Assembly (NCBI RefSeq): GCF_900094705.1
Contig: NZ_FMAR01000002.1
Location: 248,001-312,000 of the forward strand
DNA from: Chitinophaga costaii
Lineage (GTDB): Bacteria > Bacteroidota > Bacteroidia > Chitinophagales > Chitinophagaceae
Reading direction: 5' to 3'
DNA length: 64,000 nucleotides
Part shown: positions 58,055-64,000 of the stretch, piece by piece
How positions within the stretch are numbered: position 1 is the first letter of the stretch
Layout of the letters: the number at the start of each line of letters is the position of its first letter
Made by a program: the position numbers and the translations under genes
The notes under the pieces: generated by a model
What the model was told of the DNA's origin: nothing
What the model saw: the letters and a program-made list of their open reading frames with translations, nothing else
The model's database searches: none

Positions 58055-58269
58055 CAGTTAATCCCCTTGTTTTTAATGATGACCGTTACTTCAAGTCCCA
58101 GTGCGTCACCGAGCTTTTGGAGTGTTTGCAAGGTAGGATTGCCCTTGCCGCTTTCAAATTGTTTCAAGGTTCTCAACGCTACGCCGGAAAGTTGGGCGAG
58201 CGTCTCCTGCGTCACATTTAGAGATTCTCTTCTGGCTTTCACGATGTTAAATATTTCCCTAGAGTGCAT
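58054..58269 (-). CDS. hipB: HipB-like XRE DNA-binding protein
   Basis: 71 residues, a single helix-turn-helix: FNIVKARRESLNVTQETLAQLSGVALRTLKQFESGKGNPTLQTL, then KLGDALGLEV. HipB binds the operator of its own operon and, in HipBST, boosts the antitoxin. First gene of hipB-hipS-hipT. The gene before it, to the right, is the broken hsdR piece. Confidence 0.9.
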   Translation of the reverse strand: MHSREIFNIVKARRESLNVTQETLAQLSGVALRTLKQFESGKGNPTLQTLQKLGDALGLEVTVIIKNKGIN

Positions 58270-58320
58270 TATAATACCTTTTTCAGAGTAAATTTAAGCA
58301 TTCTGGTATAAAATCTTAGT

Positions 58321-58347
58321 AAAAAGTGCAGCAAAACGCACTTTTTT
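58321..58347. terminator. Hairpin upstream of hipB
   Basis: AAAAAGTGC pairs with GCACTTTTT around an AGCAAAAC loop. It can act on transcripts from either side. Confidence 0.6.
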
Positions 58348-58382
58348 ATTAAAATATGTGTGGAGTGCTTCCAAATACTACT

Positions 58383-58406
58383 AAAAGGGCATCATAATGC
58401 CCTTTT
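58383..58406. terminator. Second hairpin upstream of hipB
   Basis: AAAAGGGCAT pairs with ATGCCCTTTT around a four-base CATA loop. Two such hairpins in 90 bases insulate the hip operon from transcription arriving from the right. Confidence 0.6.
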
Positions 58407-58472
58407 AAGACTTTTTACCCCTTAACTGTAGCTAATAGCCATTTGTCCACCAGGCCATTCAGTCGCCAAAAC

Positions 58473-58738
58473 AGCCTCCATGAAGAAGATTGAATTGCTG
58501 AAAGAGCGGACTATACAGGATTATCGTTCTACCTACAATGATATACGAGACTGGTTAAGGCGTGAGAAAAATGGGGCAGCATCTGAAGAATCTACAATAG
58601 ATTGGGATGATCAGGCTTTGAAGTGGACTTACTCAAATCGCAAGAGATAAACCTTGATTATATTCTCGAATTAATTTTTGAGCACAACAAAAAGACAAAA
58701 GACAAAGCCTCTTTAATTGAAGAAATACGCAGGATTAT
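58473..58738 (+). pseudogene. Broken hsdR fragment
   Basis: About 266 bases nearly identical to hsdR at 55801-56066, starting AGCCTCCATGAAG and ending near GAAATACGCAG. A few substitutions and one base lost near 58607-58612 shift the frame, and no start or end of hsdR is present. It lies 22 bases before the right att repeat. It appears to be left over from another related restriction element. Confidence 0.8.
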
Positions 58739-58760
58739 TATTTATAATGTTTTTTACTGC

Positions 58761-58775
58761 CCAGCAGGGGGAGCA
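58761..58775 (+). repeat. Right attachment core (attR)
   Basis: CCAGCAGGGGGAGCA, identical to the tRNA-Asn 3' end at 47735-47749. The sequence before it is not a tRNA, so this is the island's outer end. Confidence 0.8.
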
Positions 58776-58812
58776 AGCGAAAGTCTTTTTCCTTAAAGGC
58801 TTTCGCTTTTTT
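58776..58812 (+). terminator. Displaced native terminator of tRNA-Asn
   Basis: AGCGAAAG pairs with CTTTCGCT around a 16-base loop, with a T run after. It directly follows attR, as expected if this hairpin once followed the tRNA before the island inserted. Confidence 0.75.
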
Positions 58813-58878
58813 CTCGTTTGACGTTTGTTAGCAATTTTTTATAAACCGTAATGCAAAGTGTAACGCAAAAAATTGTTT

Positions 58879-59052
58879 ATGTCAAAAATTAGAAAAGAAA
58901 CTAAGCTACTCTTACATTCATGCTACAGGACCGAAATCGAAGCACCCTCTCTAACTGGAACATCCGAAAAGTTTCGAGAAAGCAAGGTTGGTACATTAGT
59001 TAAAGATTCCATGACCCGTCTAAAAGAAATAAGTACCCTGAAGCGAAACTAG
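58879..59052 (+). CDS. Small hypothetical protein, weak
   Basis: 57 codons, MSKIRKETKLLLHS to LKRN, open and with an ATG, but I do not recognise it and the base use is not clearly coding. It lies between the island end and an integrase relic, so it may be part of an older decayed element. Confidence 0.3.
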   Translation: MSKIRKETKLLLHSCYRTEIEAPSLTGTSEKFRESKVGTLVKDSMTRLKEISTLKRN

Positions 59053-59084
59053 TTCGCTTTGCGGGCATGAATTGTTTTAAAAAC

Positions 59085-59358
59085 AAGAAGACCGCCAGGC
59101 ACGCATCAATAGGCTGATCAACGAGAAAGTGCATCTCCTTGATGTGCGAGGTAGTCAGAAAGACTCGGGCTGATTTAAAATCAGTTTTGAACTATTTCTT
59201 AGCTGTAGTAAAAAAGCATGGATTTGATGAGCTACAGATTTTCAAAAATTACGTCCAGAGCAATTCCTGCGATTCTGGATCAAACGGGATTATACAAAGG
59301 CGCTAAATGGACCAACAGTAATTATAACCATTACAAAAATATCTTGAAATTGCTTTAA
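59085..59358 (+). pseudogene. Relic of a second tyrosine integrase, outside the island
   Basis: Three short frames in different phases line up with the N-terminal part of a Bacteroidota integrase: ARINRLINEKVHLL, then SVLNYFLAVVKKHGFDELQI, then TSRAIPAILDQTGLYKG and AKWTNSNYNHYKNILKLL. Each is cut by stops or frameshifts, and the catalytic part is missing. It is outside attR, so it belongs to another, older insertion in the same tRNA. Inference from short patterns. Confidence 0.45.
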
Positions 59359-59413
59359 CAGCATTAAAACCGCATTGCCGGAAGAAAGGGCAAAGCGTTA
59401 AGTAATATTATTT

Positions 59414-59445
59414 ACAAAGCCTCTTATACACAACAGAGGCTTTGT
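59414..59445 (-). terminator. Hairpin after the WbsX-like gene
   Basis: ACAAAGCCTCT pairs perfectly with AGAGGCTTTGT around a 10-base loop, 26 bases beyond the stop of the minus-strand gene. The T run is weak. Confidence 0.6.
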
Positions 59446-59470
59446 AATTTCATCGGAGATAAGTTAGGCT

Positions 59471-60673
59471 CTAATTGCCGTCAAGAAACACATGTTTTAC
59501 TGCTTCAAGATAGCCAAATCCATATTTCATATTGGGTTCAAGTGCACTTCCTTCCGCCCATTCATTCCAGGCGTTTATTGTAATCAGTCTGGGTTGACCA
59601 GGATGTTGATCTACATATTCCTTTGCTTTTTCAAGGTAAGTCTGGAAGTATTCGGGCCTGTTGTTGACAATCAAGCCTTGTTTTGTAGTCGGGAAGCGTG
59701 GATTACTATCCCAGCCTATAGAAACGTGGGGGAAGTATGGAATTTTAAATGACTTGTCCCATATTGCCCAGTTGGATATGGATTTTTCGGCCCATGGAAT
59801 GTAGTCTCCCTCTGGGGCTACCAGGTGCACCCATTGGTAATTCGTCATACTTGCAAATCCAAAGTATTCCAGCGTTTCATCCTGCGTCTGAATCCGGTCT
59901 CCTGGCACACCTTGTAAGGTGGAAGGAATATTGCCCCAGAGGGTAGCTTGGAGGTGTAATCCCGGGAAGCCGGCTTCAATGGTTTTTTTCCGGAAGTAGT
60001 CGATTGCTTCTTTTGCTTTTTCTGGGCCGCCAATTCCTTTGATGAATGTGGAAAGTTCGTAGATGTTAAAAACGGGTGCTCCGTTGATCTTATAATAGTT
60101 TGGTTTTTTAAAGTAGTCTTTAATGATGTGTGCTATCATTACCTCGAATGTAGGGCGGTCTACGCCTCCATACCAGTACACTTTACTTTTGTCGGGATTG
60201 GAAGGGTCTAGGTAGGAGGTGTGGTCATGATTGGCCCACATTAGGTAGAATTTCATGTCGTTTGAGTTCTTTGCTTTTAGGAAACCTTTGTTCAGGGCAT
60301 CTTCCAGATATGGCTTATTGTCGTACCAGTACCAGTCAAAGATCATTACATTTACCCCATACTTTGTTGCGGTTGCTATCTTTTTAGCCATTACCTCCGG
60401 CTTGGATTCATCTTCATAACCCCATAGTGGAACTTTGGGCACTTCATGACCTTCAAATTTGGGTTTAGCTTTGTAAATGGCTTCCCATTCACCTTTTCCA
60501 TCGGGGAAAACGTGTATATCTTTAAAGCGCGGATCGTTGTGATAAGCTGGCCAGTAATAGGCGGCTACGTCGTACTTGTTTTTAGTATTAGTCTGTTGCT
60601 GTGCTGTTGCAAAAAAAGAAACTAAAACAATCGGTATCACTGTTAGGTAAACGAATACTGTTGATTTTATCAT
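59471..60673 (-). CDS. Secreted WbsX/GH99-like glycoside-hydrolase family protein
   Basis: 400 residues with a signal peptide (MIKSTVFVYLTVIPIVLVSFFATAQ). The mature chain fits the WbsX domain, which is related to GH99: AAYYWPAYHNDPRF, GVNVMIFDWYWYDNK, FYLMWANHDH, then ITINAWNEWAEGSALEPN. The DWYWY and NEWAEG elements are hallmarks. It follows susD on the minus strand, so it is likely the enzyme or glycan-processing part of this locus. Substrate unknown. Confidence 0.87.
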   Translation of the reverse strand: MIKSTVFVYLTVIPIVLVSFFATAQQQTNTKNKYDVAAYYWPAYHNDPRFKDIHVFPDGKGEWEAIYKAKPKFEGHEVPKVPLWGYEDESKPEVMAKKIATATKYGVNVMIFDWYWYDNKPYLEDALNKGFLKAKNSNDMKFYLMWANHDHTSYLDPSNPDKSKVYWYGGVDRPTFEVMIAHIIKDYFKKPNYYKINGAPVFNIYELSTFIKGIGGPEKAKEAIDYFRKKTIEAGFPGLHLQATLWGNIPSTLQGVPGDRIQTQDETLEYFGFASMTNYQWVHLVAPEGDYIPWAEKSISNWAIWDKSFKIPYFPHVSIGWDSNPRFPTTKQGLIVNNRPEYFQTYLEKAKEYVDQHPGQPRLITINAWNEWAEGSALEPNMKYGFGYLEAVKHVFLDGN

Positions 60674-60710
60674 CTGTATATATTTTTCAGCTTAATAAAC
60701 GGGTATTTAA

Positions 60711-62501
60711 TTAATATCCTGGGTTTTCCAGTAGTTTCGGGTTATTGCTGGTTCTTTGAAGGGTGAGGGGCAAGTAATAGTTTTCCTGCCTGAATTGTGG
60801 AATATTGGAACTGCCATCTACGTTATTGATGATCTGTATTTGGTATTTTCCCGTGGTGGCGTCCAGGATATAACGGATACCAGACCAGCGTACAGACAAA
60901 TCGTTAACTGCGGTACGCCATCTCCTTACGTCCCAGTAGCGCTGACCTTCAAAGGCGAGTTCCACTTTTCGCTCATGATGAATTTTATCCCGTGTTATAT
61001 CCGTTAATGGAGCAATTCCGGCCCTGTCTCTTATCTGATTTATTGAATGGAGGGCATCGTCTTTGTTGCCCAACTCAAAAGCTGCTTCGGCATTATTTAA
61101 CAGTATTTCAGCATATCTGAAAATCAACCAATCCTGTTGGGAGGTAGCCCATCCACTGTTAGATCCGGCCATGTTGTCGTGGCTTTCATCTAAATATTTT
61201 AAAATACCGATGCCGGTTCCCTGGTAATCCTGGTTGCCTGTAGCAGCAATGCCATTATATGCACCATCTGTTTTGATTGTTCCGTCAGGCAATCGGATGC
61301 CAGCATGGAAGTCGAGGGTTCCACCTTTCCAGCTTGTATTCTGTGTGTAAAAGGTGGCATAAAAGCGGGGATCTTTATTGGCCCACAATTCGTCTGTTGT
61401 AAGTAGTTTACTTTGAATAGCGGCACGATCCAGTGTGCCCGGTGTTCCGTCAACATGCTCAAAAGACTCGGCAAATTCAAGATAGGCCTGCTCATATAAT
61501 CCGCGGCCCCATGCCTGGGGTCTGGGACAATTGAAAAAGTCAACCCCCCATCCGTTTCCGCCGGTAGCCTGGTTTACGTTGTCGTGGCGTTTGGCAAAAA
61601 TCACTTCGCTATTGTTTTTAACTAGAAAGATGTTCCTGAAATTAGTTACTTTATCAGCATCTCCAGTATAAAGACTGTATTTATTGCTTTTAATAATAGC
61701 TTGGGAGGCATTGTAAGATGCCTGGTAATAGGAGTTAGCCAGCGACGCAGGTATACCTACTACTCCATTCAATTGAACGTTGCCAAATTGCGCTATACTT
61801 GCAGCATACAATGCAGCCCGGCTTTTCAAGGCAAGCGCTGCATATTTCGATGGTCTTCCTATATTGTCACCATTTACTACTTCCGGCAAATCATCTGCAA
61901 TCGCATCAATTTCGGAAAGGATAAAGTCATAAACATGTTGCTCTGTTTCTCTCGCGGGGAAAAGTGTGGAGTCGGGATCGTTGGCGTTCTGAACCTTGGT
62001 GATCAGTGGAATACCTCCATATCTTTTTACCATGGAAAAGTAACAGAATGCTCTTAGGAACCGCGCTTCTGCTAATTTTGATTTTACCTCATCTTCCGGA
62101 AGTGGAGAAGTGGGTAATTTTTCAAGGAACTGGTTAATCTCGCGTACGGTATTATACCCCCACCAATCCAGCAGCCCTCCGTTAATATTTAAATTGCCGT
62201 ATTTGAAAGAAAACGCATTACTGGGGTTCCAATCTCTAAACTGAGGAAAGCTTTCGTCGGAAACGTCGTTGATATCAAAGGCATGCCAGCCTCCGTCGCC
62301 ATCAGTAGGGCCACTTGCGTTACAATCATTTCCAAACACCGGGATATCGTAATAAATCTGGGTAAGGTATGCGTTGATCAATGCAGGATCTTTAAAGACA
62401 TCCGCATCTGAAATGATATCGAGTGGTTTTTTATTTAGCACTTGTTTATTACAGGAAAAACCTAGACTAATTAGAAATATCAGTGGAATAATTTTTTTCA
62501 T
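60711..62501 (-). CDS. SusD/RagB-family outer-membrane glycan-binding lipoprotein
   Basis: 596 residues. The signal peptide ends with a lipobox (FLISLGFSC) and an acylated Cys. The SusD fold has TPR-like helices and the typical late stretch RYAEILLNNAEAAFELGN, with INQIRDRAGI and the RKVELAFEGQRYWDVRRW motif. It sits at the cell surface and delivers a glycan to SusC. It follows susC by 10 bases. Confidence 0.94.
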   Translation of the reverse strand: MKKIIPLIFLISLGFSCNKQVLNKKPLDIISDADVFKDPALINAYLTQIYYDIPVFGNDCNASGPTDGDGGWHAFDINDVSDESFPQFRDWNPSNAFSFKYGNLNINGGLLDWWGYNTVREINQFLEKLPTSPLPEDEVKSKLAEARFLRAFCYFSMVKRYGGIPLITKVQNANDPDSTLFPARETEQHVYDFILSEIDAIADDLPEVVNGDNIGRPSKYAALALKSRAALYAASIAQFGNVQLNGVVGIPASLANSYYQASYNASQAIIKSNKYSLYTGDADKVTNFRNIFLVKNNSEVIFAKRHDNVNQATGGNGWGVDFFNCPRPQAWGRGLYEQAYLEFAESFEHVDGTPGTLDRAAIQSKLLTTDELWANKDPRFYATFYTQNTSWKGGTLDFHAGIRLPDGTIKTDGAYNGIAATGNQDYQGTGIGILKYLDESHDNMAGSNSGWATSQQDWLIFRYAEILLNNAEAAFELGNKDDALHSINQIRDRAGIAPLTDITRDKIHHERKVELAFEGQRYWDVRRWRTAVNDLSVRWSGIRYILDATTGKYQIQIINNVDGSSNIPQFRQENYYLPLTLQRTSNNPKLLENPGY

Positions 62502-62511
62502 CTTCTTAAAT

Positions 62512-64000
62512 TTACAGTGTAAGATTTAACCCTATTGAAACCGTTCTTTGTTGTGGATAATAATAGGTTGCCTGTCCTGATGGTGCTTCAGGGTCGATGT
62601 CATATTTTTTAAGCGGGTTAATGGTTAATAGATTGGTGCCGGCCACATACACTCTTAATTGGCGAATACCGGCTCTGATAAGCAGTTGCTTGGGCAGGGT
62701 ATATCCCAAGGCCAATGCTTTCAGACGCATATAGCTGGTCTTTTTATAGTAGATATCAGAAAAGAAGCTATTTGAAGATGCGCCGGAAATTCGCGGCGTG
62801 GCATAAGCGGAATTGTTTTGTTCCGTCCACATGTTTTTGTAGAAAGCCTCTGAGTAATTAAGGCCATTATGATACAAATACACGGTACTGTAATAGTTAA
62901 AAGCTCCTTGCAGCAGGCATTGCATATCGAAACCTTTATACCTAAGGTCCACGGTAGCTCCCGTCATCCAGTTGGGTACAGTACCAGTACCAACCTGCTG
63001 TTGGTCTTTATAATCTAATTTGCCATCTCCATTGCGATCAATATACTTAACATCTCCTGGACGTAATGCCGCGTTACCACCAGGATAAGTAAATTTCAAA
63101 TCATCAATTTCCTTCTGGCTGGTAAAGAGCCCATCAGATAGATATCCAAAAGCCCGGTCTACCCATTTTCCTGAATTCTTTGATATTCTTTCCTGATCGG
63201 GATCCGTATAAACCGGTTCTTCGTAATGATCCCACCGTGCCCGAGACCAGGAAATGTTGGCTGAAACCTGATAGCTTAGCTCGCCAATATGGCCATTGGT
63301 TCCCAAAACAAATTCAAAACCCCGGTTATTCTGGCTATTTAAATTTTCAGAAGGGAGGGCGGCTCCGAAGGTGTTGGGAAGGGTTTGGATCCTGGTGGCA
63401 GGAATTCCGGATAAGGTGCGATAAAAGACTTCGGCAGTTCCAAAAAGTTTCCTGTTGAATAAAGAGAAATCAACAGCGGCATTGTAAATATTTACTTTCT
63501 CCCAGGTAAGATTTGGGTTGGCCAGACCTGTAGATACGATGCCCGCCTGGGTACCATTCCCTATGAGCCATTGTCCGCCAAACTGGTAGCCTGTGAGGTA
63601 TTGAAAACTACCTACATCGTCAATACCCGAAGCGCCATAGGACAGCTTGAGTTTGAGTTCATCCACAATATTCAGGTTTTTAATAAATTCTTCCTGCTCC
63701 ATTCTCCATCCCAGTAAGAAACTCGGGAAGTATCCCCACCGCTTGTTTGCGTCGAATTTTGCAGATGCATCTGCCCGCAAAGAGGATTCAAAAAGATATT
63801 TTTCTTTATAAGCGTAATTCAATCGTCCCACATAGCTGGCACGCCCCATTTGCGATGCTGAACTATTTGCCACGCTTGTGGAAACCAAACCGGCGTACAA
63901 TTCTTCAACAACAGGGGTTAAAAATTTCTCCCTTCCTGCTATTATATAAGTGTAGTTGTTATCTATGGCCTCGTAAAGGGCAAGTGCGGTAATATGATGG
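62512..64000 (-). CDS. SusC/RagA-family TonB-dependent transporter, 5' end beyond window
   Basis: The frame stays open to base 64000, so the N-terminus with the plug domain is missing. The last 496 residues show the beta-barrel of SusC: VGRLNYAYKEKYLFESSLR, GWRMEQEEF, KLKLSYGASGID, DRNGDGKLDYKDQ, YMRLKALALGYTLPKQLL and LRVYVAGTNLLTI with the final YYYPQQRTVSIGLNLTL. It forms a pedal-bin pair with SusD for sugar uptake through the outer membrane. First of a minus-strand susC-susD-wbsX-like set. Confidence 0.93.
   Translation of the reverse strand, partial: HHITALALYEAIDNNYTYIIAGREKFLTPVVEELYAGLVSTSVANSSASQMGRASYVGRLNYAYKEKYLFESSLRADASAKFDANKRWGYFPSFLLGWRMEQEEFIKNLNIVDELKLKLSYGASGIDDVGSFQYLTGYQFGGQWLIGNGTQAGIVSTGLANPNLTWEKVNIYNAAVDFSLFNRKLFGTAEVFYRTLSGIPATRIQTLPNTFGAALPSENLNSQNNRGFEFVLGTNGHIGELSYQVSANISWSRARWDHYEEPVYTDPDQERISKNSGKWVDRAFGYLSDGLFTSQKEIDDLKFTYPGGNAALRPGDVKYIDRNGDGKLDYKDQQQVGTGTVPNWMTGATVDLRYKGFDMQCLLQGAFNYYSTVYLYHNGLNYSEAFYKNMWTEQNNSAYATPRISGASSNSFFSDIYYKKTSYMRLKALALGYTLPKQLLIRAGIRQLRVYVAGTNLLTINPLKKYDIDPEAPSGQATYYYPQQRTVSIGLNLTL

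Larger units (their letters stand above)
47750..58775. mobile_element. Integrative genomic island in tRNA-Asn, now immobile
   Basis: About 11 kb between exact 15-base repeats, one inside an intact tRNA-Asn and the other before the displaced terminator. Contents are AT-rich relative to the flanks: an integrase relic, an XRE regulator, hsdM-hsdS-prrC-hsdR, a hipBST-like set and a broken hsdR piece. The integrase has a frameshift and lacks its catalytic domain, so the element cannot excise itself. No conjugation genes are seen. Confidence 0.78.

Noticed and set aside
58761-58775. A possible second tRNA at the right end of the island
   Set aside because: Only the 3' acceptor bases are present; the upstream sequence does not fold as a tRNA. 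It is the attachment repeat.
47750-58775. The island as a prophage
   Set aside because: No capsid, tail, lysis or replication genes. It is a defence island with a decayed integrase.
1-64000. CRISPR array or cas genes
   Set aside because: No regularly spaced direct repeats and no Cas-like proteins were seen.

Overview
The window reads as a chromosome segment of a Bacteroidota bacterium, most likely in the Chitinophaga/Chitinophagaceae neighbourhood. The reasons are a SusC/SusD outer-membrane pair, lipoproteins with Bacteroidota-style signals, repeated TAnnTTTG -7 promoter elements with TTG/TTTG about 20 bases upstream, few Shine-Dalgarno sequences, and roughly balanced GC outside one AT-rich island. 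Genus assignment is inference.

Layout. 1-520: 3' part of a TetR regulator. 922-10858: a Ter-type stress/defence operon on the + strand with three TerD proteins, an overlapping HAD phosphatase and PRTase pair, three vWA (TerY-like) proteins, a small YggT-like membrane protein, a PP2C phosphatase, a Ser/Thr-kinase-like protein and TerC. 10943-16791: a minus-strand urease operon (ureA-B-C-E-F-G-D) ending in a UreH/NicO-like nickel transporter. 16942-19705: an aminotransferase and dnaN. 20306-23638: small stress-type proteins and a cytoplasmic alpha-amylase. 23695-25212: a promoter, SAM-I riboswitch, terminator and trans-sulfuration enzyme. 25317-47409: mixed metabolic and housekeeping genes (amidohydrolase, Gfo/Idh/MocA, aldo/keto reductase, M28-like protein, gcvT, SRPBCC, comB, SNF2 helicase, HxlR with a divergent MBL-fold hydrolase, a large hybrid histidine kinase, a PaaG-like hydratase, an S9 peptidase, hflX, a Rieske protein).

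47674-58775: an island in the 3' end of tRNA-Asn(GTT), bounded by an exact 15-bp direct repeat. It has its own tRNA terminator, a decayed integrase, a small XRE regulator with three operator-like repeats, a type I restriction operon hsdM-hsdS-prrC-hsdR, and a minus-strand hipB-hipS-hipT-like toxin-antitoxin set. PrrC is a tRNA-Lys anticodon nuclease homologue that keeps the known catalytic residues. Just inside the right repeat is a broken second hsdR fragment. Just outside it are the displaced native tRNA terminator and a relic of a second integrase, so this attachment site appears to have been used more than once.

59471-64000: a minus-strand carbohydrate-use locus (susC, cut by the window end; susD; secreted WbsX/GH99-like protein).

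The two defence-related regions are the most interesting. The Ter cluster is a phospho-signalling system (kinase, phosphatase, vWA, TerD) around a nucleotide-type enzyme pair. The island combines DNA restriction, a tRNA-cutting backup toxin and a translation-targeting kinase toxin. No database search was possible; family calls come from visible motifs, length and gene order.
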